Source: Paradesulfitobacterium ferrireducens
GTDB taxonomy: Bacteria > Bacillota > Desulfitobacteriia > Desulfitobacteriales > Desulfitobacteriaceae
Assembly (NCBI RefSeq): GCF_017310645.1
Contig: NZ_JAFLRH010000044.1
Coordinates: 1-64,000 of the forward strand
DNA: 64,000 nucleotides
Direction: 5' to 3'
Each line of letters opens with the position of its first letter. Positions within the stretch are counted from its first letter, which is position 1. The translations under genes and the position numbers were made by a program. Below are positions 50,026-58,540 of the stretch, piece by piece. The notes beneath the pieces are model-generated. The model was not told the DNA's origin and made no database searches. It saw nothing but the letters and a program-made list of their open reading frames with translations.

Positions 50026-50534
50026 TGAGCGGGATGAAGCGGGTGATCAATTTCTTTATTCCATTTCTCTATATCCCGCCCGCCGAATTTCTGCAGGGCA
50101 TTGGCAACCGAGTTGACTTTTTCATGTTCTGTCGTGATCAGAACCAAGTAGTGCCCCGTGCGCACCTCATGCTCATAATGGCGCGCCCTCTCTGCGGACA
50201 AGCCATAGCTTAAGAGAGCTTCCACCAATCCTTCCCCATGGGGCCTTTTCATTAATTCGTTGGCCAAAGGCCCGGCGGCAACTACCTCTCCCAAATTCGG
50301 GACTTCCATCGGAGGCGCTTGAACCAGCCAAGAATTAAAGCGGTCCAGATTGACTTCCGGAGGGTAAAGGTTTAATTCGGCGGCAAATTCTTCCTGAAAA
50401 CTTCCCTGGTGGATATATTCTGTACGCACTAATACGGAAATCTTACTGTTCGCGAGGGATTCTCCCTGGATCTCTTCCACAGCTTCCTTGGTTTGTTGTG
50501 GGCTTTTGAAAATAGCAGTTACCGTTCTCTCCAT
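50022..50534 (-). CDS. YflT/general stress protein 17M-like domain protein
   Basis: A 170-residue soluble protein beginning MERTVTAIFKSPQQTKEAVEEI, the start of the YflT/heat-induced stress domain (about 1-110), with a Gly/Pro-rich middle and SYGLSAERARHYEHEVRTGHYLVLI. That last motif is typical of proteins annotated as general stress protein. AAGGAGG lies eight bases before the ATG at 50534. The function is unknown. Confidence 0.8.
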   Translation of the reverse strand: MERTVTAIFKSPQQTKEAVEEIQGESLANSKISVLVRTEYIHQGSFQEEFAAELNLYPPEVNLDRFNSWLVQAPPMEVPNLGEVVAAGPLANELMKRPHGEGLVEALLSYGLSAERARHYEHEVRTGHYLVLITTEHEKVNSVANALQKFGGRDIEKWNKEIDHPLHPAH

Positions 50535-50913
50535 CGGTGTTCCTCCTTGAGCCTTTTTGTTAGTATGTGCAGGAAAATTGTACTTAACCCATTTTGCTTC
50601 TATCGCCGGTTCCGGGCCGATCCTTGGTCCGACGATTGCCAAGATTTCTTGGGACCTGCGGCCCAGGCTCTGACTTCACTGGTGCCCTTGTCGGACTTGA
50701 AGGTGGAAGTTAATCGGTTATCTTCCTTACGTTCTTTCTACGCTTTAAATTGATCCTGCATAGAGAGATGTGTTAGTAATGACACGTCTCTTTTGATTAC
50801 AAATGCCTAAAAAAACCTCTTGAAGGAGCTTGAGCGTTTATAATATAATGATAATAGTTAATATAAGTCATAAGTTATAATTGGTTGTACTTTTACTGAA
50901 AGAGGAGAAATAC
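50535..50913 (+). other. Intergenic stretch before the ArsP-type permease, with a terminator and promoter
   Basis: No convincing gene is found. A terminator-like hairpin (AGAGATGTGT 50764-50773 with ACACGTCTCT 50782-50791, then TTT) lies in the middle, so a short transcript or a vanished gene may have ended here. TTGAAG (50820-50825) and TATAAT (50844-50849), 18 bases apart, form a likely sigma-A promoter for the permease gene. Confidence 0.5.
50764..50794 (+). terminator. Terminator-like hairpin with no gene recognised upstream
   Basis: A ten-pair stem, including one G-U pair, with an eight-base loop and following TTTT. The only upstream plus-strand gene is rluB, more than 700 bases away and beyond a convergent gene. 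Confidence 0.6.
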
Positions 50914-52062
50914 ATGGATCAAAATATTTTAAGACCCGACGTTAAATCGAAACAAACCGTTAAACAAACACAGGTGCATAAAGCCCACCCATATCTCATA
51001 CCTGTCTTAATATTTATGGCTATTTTTCTTGTCGGGGCCTGGTATGTCAAATGGTATCCATATTATCATAAGGCTCTTATCGCTGCAACAGAGCATTCGC
51101 TGGGGGCGTCCATCGTCTCCGGACAGGCAGCAACACCGCCTGCTCCTTCCTGGTCTGCGGCGTGGAGTTACACCATCACCTATTTTAAGTCGGTATGGAA
51201 AGCTGTTATTCTTGGGCTGTTGCTTGGTTCTTTAGTTCAAGTCCTGCTTCCACAGCACTGGATTCAGAAAGTCTTTGGCAGCTCCGGCTTTAAAAGCACT
51301 GCTTTGGCAGGTCTGGCAGGCATGCCATCCATGATGTGTACCTGCTGTGCGGCTCCTGTAGCCGTCGGACTCCGAGAACGAAAAGCGTCAGTCGGGGCTG
51401 CGCTCGCATATTGGCTCGGTAATCCGGTGCTTAATCCGGCCACCATTATTTTTATGGGCTTTGTGCTATCTTGGGAGTTGGCTTTGGTCCGGATCTTTGG
51501 CGGAATAATTCTGGTTTTCGGAGTGAGTTATCTGGCCAATTATCTTGTAAACGCCCAGGAGAAGATCAAGGATATGCCACCGGACATGTTTGTAAACATG
51601 CCTGGAGTCATGAACGAAAAATTTAGATCCGTAGAAGCGGCTTCGGAGGAAAAAGGCAGTTTGCTTATGCGCTGGATTCGAGCCCTGTGGGCACTTATTC
51701 TTGACACGATTCCCGCATATGTCATTGTAGTAGTTTTACTGGGGGCAATCCGGGCCTGGTTATTTCCGGCTCTTGACCCGGAATGGGCAAACAGCATGAT
51801 AGCCATTATCTTTTTTGCGCTTGGTGGGACGTTATTCATTATACCAACTGCGGCTGAAATCCCTATTGTTCAATCCCTCATGTCCTATGGCTTGGGTGTT
51901 GGCCCAGGGGTTGCTCTGCTCATGACCCTACCTGCCGTCAGCCTGCCTTCCCTGATTATGATTAAACGGGTATTTCCCATGAAGGTGATATTGTTTGTCG
52001 CAGGTGCGGTCGCCTTACTGGGAATTCTCACCGGCCTTAGTGCCATGCTTATTTTTGCGTAA
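50914..52062 (+). CDS. ArsP/DUF318-type permease
   Basis: A 382-residue membrane protein with about eight to ten helices in two halves separated by a charged loop. The motif SMMCTCCAAPVAVGLRERKAS lies at the end of the first half, with adjacent cysteines as in ArsP-type permeases, which export organo-arsenicals. AYWLGNPVLNPATIIFMGF and TAAEIPIVQSL are family features. AGAGGAG precedes ATG 50914. No arsR-like regulator is adjacent, so an arsenic role is inferred from family only. Confidence 0.85.
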   Translation: MDQNILRPDVKSKQTVKQTQVHKAHPYLIPVLIFMAIFLVGAWYVKWYPYYHKALIAATEHSLGASIVSGQAATPPAPSWSAAWSYTITYFKSVWKAVILGLLLGSLVQVLLPQHWIQKVFGSSGFKSTALAGLAGMPSMMCTCCAAPVAVGLRERKASVGAALAYWLGNPVLNPATIIFMGFVLSWELALVRIFGGIILVFGVSYLANYLVNAQEKIKDMPPDMFVNMPGVMNEKFRSVEAASEEKGSLLMRWIRALWALILDTIPAYVIVVVLLGAIRAWLFPALDPEWANSMIAIIFFALGGTLFIIPTAAEIPIVQSLMSYGLGVGPGVALLMTLPAVSLPSLIMIKRVFPMKVILFVAGAVALLGILTGLSAMLIFA

Positions 52063-52178
52063 ATTGGTGTTCCCTTTCGTTTCGTGATGTCTGGGATATA
52101 ATCAGAAGGAAAAAACAAGCTTTATGGAGAAATAATAACTCATGATAGGCGGTGTTATTTGAAGAGAGGGGAACGGAG

Positions 52179-52643
52179 ATGAAAATAAGAATCGGAGATG
52201 AGGTGCTTACCGAGCACATCCGGGTGCGCATCCGCCTCGATTATCGGGGAGAGGCGAGATCAGGCCGTTTCTTTTTCGGAGGTAAGACGAAGGAAGAGAT
52301 GGCAGAGGTCATGCGGGAAGAGCAGGTCAATCTCTTGCGCAATGTCCCCTTGCAAGGGGTTGTACTGGAGGATGTGGATCTGAGTTTGGATATTTATACT
52401 GTTACGGAAGACAACGGGCGTAAATTGCAGCAGTCTGCCTTTGCTCCGATTGTTCTTACGTTACGTGCTGAAAATATTGAAGATTTGCTGCCGTTGCTGC
52501 TCAAACCGGAATTTCGCAAGATTGAATTCCTAAGTCCGGAGAGTGTGAATATTCACCGTCTCGACCTTGAGAGAATACTCTATCGTTTCAGTCAATCGTT
52601 CCAACAGGAGCTCAAAGCTTTAGAACAAAAATACGCCCGCTAA
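52179..52643 (+). CDS. Hypothetical soluble protein
   Basis: A 154-residue acidic/basic mixed protein (MKIRIGDEVLTEHIRVRIRLDYRG...) with alternating beta-type segments and a C-terminal helix ending EQKYAR. GAGAGGGG precedes the ATG at 52179. No family, signal or metal motif is recognised. Convergent with fni; both stop codons lie in a shared hairpin. Confidence 0.65.
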   Translation: MKIRIGDEVLTEHIRVRIRLDYRGEARSGRFFFGGKTKEEMAEVMREEQVNLLRNVPLQGVVLEDVDLSLDIYTVTEDNGRKLQQSAFAPIVLTLRAENIEDLLPLLLKPEFRKIEFLSPESVNIHRLDLERILYRFSQSFQQELKALEQKYAR

Positions 52644-52660
52644 CTTTACCTGCGGGCGTA
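52632..52660 (-). terminator. Hairpin shared by the ends of two convergent genes
   Basis: TACGCCCGC (52632-52640) and GCGGGCGTA (52652-52660) are perfect nine-base arms. On the minus strand the stem is followed by TTTTTG, so it is a good terminator for fni; on the plus strand no T-run follows. Confidence 0.75.
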
Positions 52661-53695
52661 ATGTTCATAAGGGATATCGCGTGTCCGCAGCCACTCGGCA
52701 GTGCGGCCGGTGATGACTACGGGTTTAAGGGCGAGATCTTCCAGGGTGCGCGCTCCGCTCATAAGCATTGTCCGGCGCAGTCCCGCAATAAGATGTTCAA
52801 TCCATTGATTTAGGGCTTCTTCGGATTGCTCTATTAAAACTCGTAGAGGATGTCCTGCTATCCCCACGATTTTCGCACCTAAAGCCAAAGCAGCGGCTAT
52901 TTCCAAAGGCTCGCTAAAGCCCCCGGAGGCAATAACCAGAGGCGGCAAGTTCAGACTCAATACTTCGAGCAAGCTAACGGCCGAGGTGAGTCCCCGAACC
53001 TCCGGTGATGCGTGGGCATGATCCGCGCGCAGGTGCTCAATCCGGACAAAATCAGTACCGCCGCTGCCCCCGATGTCTAAGCAGCTGACTCCGGCCCGCA
53101 AGAGGCGGCGGGCCGTTTCGTACCTGAGGCCAGAGCCCACTTCCTTAACGATCACCGGAACGGGGGAGGCTTTAACGACCTTTTTAATGTTGTCTGAGAT
53201 TCCGCGGAAATCCCGGTCTCCTTCGGGCATCGCCAATTCTTGGGCCGTGTTCAGGTGAAGCTGGATGGCGTCAGCATCTATCATCTCGATGGCTGCCAAA
53301 GCCATTTCCGGGGTGGCTGTGGCACTTAAATTGGCGAAAAGCAATCCGTCCGGATTTTCCTCCCGGGCAATGGTATAAGTATCACGCACCTGAGGGTTAT
53401 CCAGCCCCGCCCGTTGCGAGCCGACAGCCATGGCGATTCCATAGCGCCGGGCGGTGCGGGCCAGGCTTAAGTTTATGGCCTTTACCTTCGGGTGTCCGCC
53501 TGTGATCGCGTTGATTAACAGGGGAGCCTGGAGCTTTTTCTTAAATAGGGATAAGGATGGATCGATTTCGTCCAAACTAAGTTCAGGCAAGGCTTCATAT
53601 ACTAAAGAAATATCGCGGAAACCGTTCATACCCGGGTTCCAGGCCGTTTGAAGAGCCAACCTGATGTGGTCTAGTTTACGCTGTTCCCTGGAGAT
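52646..53695 (-). CDS. fni: Type 2 isopentenyl-diphosphate isomerase; normal start codon replaced by ATC
   Basis: FMN- and NAD(P)H-dependent interconversion of IPP and DMAPP. Barrel motifs: INAITGGHP, AMAVGSQRAGL, ANLSA, QLHLNTAQELAMPEGDRDF, VIVKEVGSGL, DIGGSGGTDF, IASGGF and ALGAKIVGIAGHPL. The conserved N-terminal segment SREQRKLDHIRLAL, whose Arg and Lys bind the diphosphate, is present only if translation begins upstream of the first usual start codon (TTG 53659). An ATC codon at 53695-53693 stands eight bases after AAGGGGG, exactly where ATG is expected, and gives 349 residues, the standard length. So the start is ATC by sequence: either a non-AUG start, a mutation or an error. Confidence 0.88.
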   Translation of the reverse strand: MSREQRKLDHIRLALQTAWNPGMNGFRDISLVYEALPELSLDEIDPSLSLFKKKLQAPLLINAITGGHPKVKAINLSLARTARRYGIAMAVGSQRAGLDNPQVRDTYTIAREENPDGLLFANLSATATPEMALAAIEMIDADAIQLHLNTAQELAMPEGDRDFRGISDNIKKVVKASPVPVIVKEVGSGLRYETARRLLRAGVSCLDIGGSGGTDFVRIEHLRADHAHASPEVRGLTSAVSLLEVLSLNLPPLVIASGGFSEPLEIAAALALGAKIVGIAGHPLRVLIEQSEEALNQWIEHLIAGLRRTMLMSGARTLEDLALKPVVITGRTAEWLRTRDIPYEHYARR

Positions 53696-53753
53696 ATAGA
53701 TTTCCCCCTTTGCTTATAGCTGGTTTTAACGAATACTGAAGGAGATTCCGAGC

Positions 53754-54242
53754 ATGGCCGAGTCCACGGTGGAACTTATTCTTAATTACATCGAGCAGCA
53801 TACCACCCTGGTACTGGCAACGGTGGGTTCTGACGGAGTCTGGGCTACCCCGGTGTTTTATGTCAACCGTGGTTTTAAACTATATTTTTTGTCTGAGGCT
53901 AAGACGAAGCACAGCCGGAATTTGCAGCTTGATGAAATGATAGCGGCCGCTATCACTGAAGACTGTCAAGAATGGCAGACCATTCAAGGCTTACAGATTC
54001 AAGGGCGTGCGTACCTGGTGACATCTGCGGCAGAAAAGGCTTTGGCTTTGGCTGCTTATCTCCGCAAGTTTCCGGCTGTGCGCCATATTTTTGAAGCCCC
54101 GTCTCAGTTCAAAGGAGTAATTGCCGCGCGTTGGCATTGTATTGAGCCGGAGATTTTGCGTTTAACAGATAATTCCAAAGGGTTTGGCAGCCGTTTCGAA
54201 TTAAACCTTAATAAAGGAGAGAACGCTTCCCAAAGCGAATAA
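53754..54242 (+). CDS. Pyridoxamine 5'-phosphate oxidase-family flavin-binding protein
   Basis: A 162-residue split-barrel protein: ELILNYIEQHTTLVLATVGSDGVWATPVFYVN and LYFLSEAKTKHSRNL match the FMN-binding region of the PNPOx-like family; WQTIQGLQIQGRAYLV follows. Function may be flavin, haem or F420-type reductase; it is too short for a true PdxH. GGAGATTCC weakly precedes the ATG. It is close to, and probably co-transcribed with, the polyferredoxin gene that follows. Confidence 0.8.
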   Translation: MAESTVELILNYIEQHTTLVLATVGSDGVWATPVFYVNRGFKLYFLSEAKTKHSRNLQLDEMIAAAITEDCQEWQTIQGLQIQGRAYLVTSAAEKALALAAYLRKFPAVRHIFEAPSQFKGVIAARWHCIEPEILRLTDNSKGFGSRFELNLNKGENASQSE

Positions 54243-54278
54243 TAAAACGGAAAAAGAAATTCAGAATGAGGAATAACC

Positions 54279-55283
54279 ATGCTAATCCAAATGATTCATC
54301 ATCCGGGCAATTGCCTTAATCATAAAAAACCATATGCACAGCCGTGCCGGCTTTGTGTGGAAGCGTGCCCACACCGGGCAATTTCGGCGGGAATGGAGAT
54401 TAATGCCCGCGCCTGCACGGAATGCGGTGCCTGTATGGCTGTCTGCCCCAGCGACGGCATGGTGGACCATACGGTTGACGCGTTCTATACTTATCTGGCG
54501 GGTGCGGACGAGATAAATCTCCATTGCCCGTTAGCCGTTCAAGCGGGTTTTGAAGTGCCTTGTCTTGGTCTTTTTGACCGGGACACATGGACAGGATTAA
54601 TGGTATTGGCTGAGGAAAAGCCGGTAAAGATTTTTACAGGGGTGTGTTCTGAGTGTGAGGATAAAGCAGCCTGCGCTCAGAGTGTTAAATTGTTTAATAC
54701 TCTTCATGCAGAGTGGCCGGAGCATGAGCCTCTTAAAATTATCGTGAAACCTGACAACGGTATCGAATCACTCCCCCAACCCACGGAACCCGAGGTACGC
54801 CCTATAGGATTAAGGGCGCGCGGCAAAGAAAAACTTGAAGAATTACTGCCGGGGCTCAAACGCGATGAAACTTACAACATTCCGCGGGCGCGGACTTGGC
54901 TACGGGAATTATTAAACCAACGTCCCCACACTCGTTTTCCGTTTTCCACCCTTTTGGTTGATGAATCCTGCACCAGTTGCGGCGTATGCGCTTTGATCTG
55001 TCCCCAGGGAGCCTTAAGCAAGCGGGAAGAGAACGGAAAATTGAAGTTGGTCTTTGAACCCTACCAATGCGTGCAGTGTGGACGCTGCGTGGAAACTTGC
55101 CGTCCCCAAGCCCTGAAGTTTACGGTTAAAATGATCTCCCCCCGCCTCTTCAGCGGCAAAATCAGGCTGCATGAAGGCAGCTCCCGTTATTGCAGCCGCT
55201 GCGGCAAGCAAATCTTCGACCATTCGGAGTTATGTATAGCCTGTGCCAGTGCCGGTCCGGAAAAACAAAACTTTTTTCTTTAA
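54279..55283 (+). CDS. Four-cluster 4Fe-4S protein with C-terminal zinc ribbon
   Basis: A 334-residue ferredoxin-like protein. Two N-terminal motifs (CRLCVEACP and CTECGACMAVCP, residues about 23-57), a central Cys-containing domain (CPLAVQAGFEVPC; CSECEDKAAC), two further ferredoxin motifs (CTSCGVCALICP and CVQCGRCVETCR, about 228-275) and a C-terminal ribbon, YCSRCGKQIFDHSELCIAC. No membrane segment. Likely an electron-transfer subunit for an unidentified oxidoreductase. Convergent with the nitroreductase gene, four-base overlap. Confidence 0.88.
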   Translation: MLIQMIHHPGNCLNHKKPYAQPCRLCVEACPHRAISAGMEINARACTECGACMAVCPSDGMVDHTVDAFYTYLAGADEINLHCPLAVQAGFEVPCLGLFDRDTWTGLMVLAEEKPVKIFTGVCSECEDKAACAQSVKLFNTLHAEWPEHEPLKIIVKPDNGIESLPQPTEPEVRPIGLRARGKEKLEELLPGLKRDETYNIPRARTWLRELLNQRPHTRFPFSTLLVDESCTSCGVCALICPQGALSKREENGKLKLVFEPYQCVQCGRCVETCRPQALKFTVKMISPRLFSGKIRLHEGSSRYCSRCGKQIFDHSELCIACASAGPEKQNFFL

Positions 55284-55816
55284 GTCCAGGCTTGTCCCCA
55301 GTGTTCGCCAAAGGCTATTTCTCCTAAAGCCTTGCGCGGACGGGGGCTTTTTTCTTGGGCGGGATACCCCAGCGGAGTGACTGCAATCACCCGGAAGTTG
55401 TCCGGTATTCCTAAGGCTGAGCGCATTTTGTCTTCGCTGAATAATCCCTGCCAGCAGGTGGCAAGCCCCTGAGCGGTGGCCGCCAGGATCAAATGCTCCA
55501 TGGCTAAACCGGCATCGAGCATGTAGAAATCCTTACCTTCCCACACTTCGGACTCTTGGGGGTTAGCGCACAGAATAATATTTACCGGTGCTTCAAGCAG
55601 AGCCTTGCGTCCCGGATTGGTCTCCGGAAGGGCTTCCGCCACTCCCTGGCGTTTGTCAAGGCGGGTGACAACCATAAAGCGCCAGCACTGGAGGTTCTTC
55701 CAAGAGGGGGCGAGGCGTGCCGCCTCCAAGACTAGGGCGATTTTCTCCGGTTCCACTGGGTCCGGCTTATAGGACCGGATACTACGGCGGCGTTGGAGGG
55801 CTTCCATAAGATCCAT
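55280..55816 (-). CDS. Nitroreductase family FMN protein
   Basis: A 178-residue nitroreductase-like protein. The N-terminal RRSIRSYKPDPVEPEKI is the FMN-binding start, ARLAPSWKNLQCWRF and GLAMEHLILAATAQGLATCWQG are conserved, and IAVTPLGYPAQEKSPRPRK ends the fold. It reduces nitro, quinone or related substrates with NAD(P)H. ATG 55816 has AGAGGAG eight bases upstream; the longer start at 55870 would run into the repeat element. The last gene of the minus-strand group modB-modC-CMD-like-nitroreductase. Confidence 0.9.
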   Translation of the reverse strand: MDLMEALQRRRSIRSYKPDPVEPEKIALVLEAARLAPSWKNLQCWRFMVVTRLDKRQGVAEALPETNPGRKALLEAPVNIILCANPQESEVWEGKDFYMLDAGLAMEHLILAATAQGLATCWQGLFSEDKMRSALGIPDNFRVIAVTPLGYPAQEKSPRPRKALGEIAFGEHWGQAWT

Positions 55817-55844
55817 GAGTTTTTCTCCTCTCTTTAGTAATTCC

Positions 55845-56017
55845 GGCAAGCTGCCTTGCCCGCTCACCACGCGCCGGAGCTGCTCACTTGTCGACTCAGC
55901 TACCGCGCCAAACCTCAGGGTATTACCTGAAGTAAACCGTGGCGCGGCTTAACGCTTCATCGACTGCGCTCACGACGCTCCTCTGCTCGAACGGTTCGCT
56001 CTGCAAGGCATCTTGCC
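55845..56017. repeat. 173-bp imperfect inverted-repeat (MITE-like) element
   Basis: Both ends carry the same hairpin in opposite orientation: GGCAAG-CTGC-CTTGCC at 55845-55860 and its counterpart at 56003-56017. Matching blocks GGAGC, GTCGA, AGC and CCGCGCCA occur in the same order on each inward arm, meeting near 55925-55950. The element fills the gap between the CMD-like and nitroreductase genes, so it may have inserted there and could fold as a long RNA hairpin in their transcript. Confidence 0.6.
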
Positions 56018-56027
56018 TGGGGTTTAT

Positions 56028-56324
56028 TTAGGACTGGCAGTCGCAATCGTCTCTATGTATATGGTGATGGCGATGCGTATGTTCCGGCTTGTGTTCCGGC
56101 TTCTTGGTTGTGCTTTCGCGGAGCAGCTGTTTGGCCAAACTATCTGTATGGGCGATGGGTGCTTGCTGTACCTCCTGGGCCAGGGCCAGAACCTCACGGA
56201 TTTCTTCCTTAGGGATTCCTTGGGACTGGGCTTCAGTGATGGCTGCCCGCAGTGCGGTCATGGCATTGGCCGCTGTCGCAGCGGCAATTTGAGCAATAAC
56301 GACGGTACGTTGATCTAATTTCAT
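56028..56324 (-). CDS. Small helical protein with histidine-rich tail
   Basis: A 98-residue protein. The first 60 residues are helical (IAQIAAATAANAMTALRAAITEAQSQGIPKEEIREVLALAQEV) and resemble part of a carboxymuconolactone decarboxylase/AhpD-like domain. The tail HTHRHHHIHRDDCDC is metal-binding in character. It lies directly after modC on the same strand, so a metal-handling or redox role near molybdate uptake is possible. The family assignment is weak. Confidence 0.6.
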   Translation of the reverse strand: MKLDQRTVVIAQIAAATAANAMTALRAAITEAQSQGIPKEEIREVLALAQEVQQAPIAHTDSLAKQLLRESTTKKPEHKPEHTHRHHHIHRDDCDCQS

Positions 56325-56363
56325 TCAAATTCTCCTTCTAATTTTTTGTCGGTAAGATTTTCC

Positions 56364-57458
56364 TTAATGGGTTAAGGCAAAAAGCTTATCGGGCGGGAGA
56401 TAGAGATAAGGCGGATCGGCCCCAAGTCTGTGACCGGGAACTTCAATCTGGATTGCTTCACCGTCTCTCTTCCCTAAAGGGGTAACGAATAAGGTGTGGG
56501 ACTGAACCCCCCGAATCTGGTTTATGATTTCAATCGGAAAAGTGTTAGGCAAACCCGGTTCGGGTCCGGAGAGAAGCACGGCTTCCACCGGCCGGATTCC
56601 CAGCCAGACTTTAGATGGAGCAAGTGTTGCCGCCGCCTCGGGCAGACTATGAATAATCAGTTCCTCGTTTAAGGCAGGGACATACACCGTTCCTCCGGAA
56701 GTACCAGTATTTATGACTTCACCTTCCCACAGGTTTTTGGCTCCTACTTTGCGGGCTACTTCCAAGGTTTGCGGCCGCCGCAGAAGTTCTTCCTTCGGTC
56801 CAAGCTGCAAGACTTTTCCCTGTTCGATAATAACAAGCTTATCACAGAGACGGTATGCTTCCTCCAAGTTATGAGTGACGAGAATATAGGGTACATTATG
56901 GGAGGAACGGAAACGCAGGACCAAAGCTTCAAGCTCGCCGCGCAGTTCAGCATCCAGAGCGGAAAAGGGCTCGTCCAGTAAGAGCAGGTCAGGGTCGGCC
57001 GCCAAAGCTCTCATGAGCGCAACCCGCTGCTGTTGCCCGCCGGAAAGCTGAGAAGGATAGCGTGAGGCGTGTTCGGTGAGGCGGATCTCCTCCAGGAGTT
57101 TATGGATTCGCTCTTTGCGCTTTACTCCTTTCAGAGTGCGCGCAAGAGCATAAGAAATATTCTCGGCCACGGTCATGTGAGGAAAGAGCGCGTAATGCTG
57201 AAAGACATACCCAATACGGCGCTGCTGGGGCGGGGCATCAAAACCTTTATCACTGTCAAAAAGAAAGCGGCCCTTAAGAGAAATGACCCCATGTTCCGGT
57301 TTGATGAGTCCGGCAATGGCTCTTAAGCTCATACTTTTCCCGCTGCCGGAGGGACCGAGGATCCCCAGAGTCTCTCCTTCATTCAAAATAAGATCCAGCT
57401 CAAGATTAAAAGAGTATAAGGTTTTCTTAAACTTAGCCTGGAAGATGGGTAAACTCAT
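56364..57458 (-). CDS. modC: Molybdate/tungstate-type ABC transporter ATP-binding protein
   Basis: A 364-residue ATPase. Walker A GPSGSGKSMS (about 34-43), signature LSGGQQQRVALMRAL, Walker B LLLLDEPFSALD and LVTHNLEEA. The C-terminal 110 residues form a MOP/TOBE-like regulatory domain (LGIRPVEAVLLSGPEPGLPNTFPIEI), as in ModC, CysA or WtpC. It powers uptake of molybdate or tungstate, the metal needed by the aldehyde oxidoreductase in this window. The ATG lies 39 bases after the modB stop. Confidence 0.9.
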   Translation of the reverse strand: MSLPIFQAKFKKTLYSFNLELDLILNEGETLGILGPSGSGKSMSLRAIAGLIKPEHGVISLKGRFLFDSDKGFDAPPQQRRIGYVFQHYALFPHMTVAENISYALARTLKGVKRKERIHKLLEEIRLTEHASRYPSQLSGGQQQRVALMRALAADPDLLLLDEPFSALDAELRGELEALVLRFRSSHNVPYILVTHNLEEAYRLCDKLVIIEQGKVLQLGPKEELLRRPQTLEVARKVGAKNLWEGEVINTGTSGGTVYVPALNEELIIHSLPEAAATLAPSKVWLGIRPVEAVLLSGPEPGLPNTFPIEIINQIRGVQSHTLFVTPLGKRDGEAIQIEVPGHRLGADPPYLYLPPDKLFALTH

Positions 57459-57496
57459 GAAGCCAGCCCTTTCAATAGATTATGCATTGACTAATA

Positions 57497-58174
57497 CTAC
57501 ACATTACGGTCGTGCTCGTGATGAACCTTTTGTTCCAAACGGTAGAGCAAAAAGAGAACGATGATAGCCACGGCGGTCATGATCAGAGCCAAAAAGTTGG
57601 CTTGAACGATGTCTCCGGACATCATGGCATCGTAAACAGCGATGGACATGGTCTGAGTGACTCCCGGAATATTTCCTGCCACCATAAGGGTCGCGCCGAA
57701 GTCGCCCATGGCCCGTGCGAAAGCTAAGGCCACCCCGGATATTATTCCACGCCAAGACAAGGGCAACACGATCGTCCAGAAAACATGCCAGTTGCTGTGT
57801 CCCAGCAAGCGGGCGGCAGCGATTAGGTCAGGCGAGACATGACTCATAGCATTGCGAATGGCGGAAATGAGCAGGGGAAAGGATACAATCGAAGAGGCCA
57901 AGACAGCACCTTGCCAGGAAAAAACCAGTGTTTTCCCCGTGAGTTGCTCATAGAGTTGTCCAATCGCACTTTGGCGACCGACCAGTACCAACAGATAATA
58001 GCCCAGTACCGTCGGCGGCAAGATTAGGGGAAGAGTAGTCAGGGAATTAAACCATTTTATCAGGGGATGATGATACTGGGTAAATGCCCAGGCTAAAGGT
58101 ACTGCGGCAATCAGACCGAGTAGGGTCGCGAAAAAGGCTACTTTTAAAGATAAATAAAGAGGAAACAGAGTCAT
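57497..58174 (-). CDS. modB: Molybdate ABC transporter permease
   Basis: A 225-residue membrane protein with five to six helices. MTLFPLYLSLKVAFFATLLGLIAAVPLAWAF and TLPLILPPTVLGYYLLVLVGRQS are typical ModB segments. The EAA-type coupling loop is AARLLGHSNWHVFWTIVLPLSWRGIISGVALAFARAMGDFGATLMVAGNIPG, with the characteristic GDFGATLM. GGGAGA precedes the ATG. The usual modA binding-protein gene is absent upstream: 58175-58540 has no open frame and carries repeats instead. Confidence 0.92.
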   Translation of the reverse strand: MTLFPLYLSLKVAFFATLLGLIAAVPLAWAFTQYHHPLIKWFNSLTTLPLILPPTVLGYYLLVLVGRQSAIGQLYEQLTGKTLVFSWQGAVLASSIVSFPLLISAIRNAMSHVSPDLIAAARLLGHSNWHVFWTIVLPLSWRGIISGVALAFARAMGDFGATLMVAGNIPGVTQTMSIAVYDAMMSGDIVQANFLALIMTAVAIIVLFLLYRLEQKVHHEHDRNV

Positions 58175-58540
58175 AAGTTTTCTCCCGAGATATTATTTGA
58201 TACTATTCTGGTAGTCAGAATTCAGTAGTCAGTAGTCAGTAGGAATTTCTGCATTCCTTCAGCGCAGTTAAACTCTTTATTCTGCACAAAAATGATTCTG
58301 ACTCCTGGCTCCTGAGTACTGAGTACTGAGTACTCAGTACTCAGTACTTACATTATAGCACACCCATGATGGCCACCGTAGAGAATCAGCAGGTCTTAAT
58401 GATAAGTTTTACCAAATCCCGTATCCTAAATGTCGTTTTCTTGTAAATACGCATACTCCTCGATATAATGGACCAATCAACAAATTAATTTGAGTTTACT
58501 AAATCGTCAATAATTCTTAAAGCAAAGGAATTCAAAGGGA
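58175..58540. other. Repeat-filled intergenic region upstream of modB and BaiN-like gene
   Basis: About 365 bases between divergent genes, with no modA. It contains GTAGTCA-type direct repeats (58213-58245), CTGACTCCTGGCTCCTGA (about 58298-58314), and a 34-bp perfect palindrome (58315-58348). A TATAAT-like box near 58463-58468 may belong to the plus-strand gene. Confidence 0.55.
58315..58348. repeat. 34-bp perfect palindrome built of AGTACTG units
   Basis: Seventeen-base arms, AGTACTGAGTACTGAGT and its exact reverse complement, meet with no spacer. The unit is a seven-base AGTACTG/CAGTACT, continuous with the TCAGGAG-type heptamers just upstream. Confidence 0.9.

Noticed and set aside
50493-50753. 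86-codon plus-strand frame in the region before the ArsP-type permease
   Set aside because: No ribosome site, overlaps the start of a supported minus-strand gene, Cys/Ser-rich with no domain.
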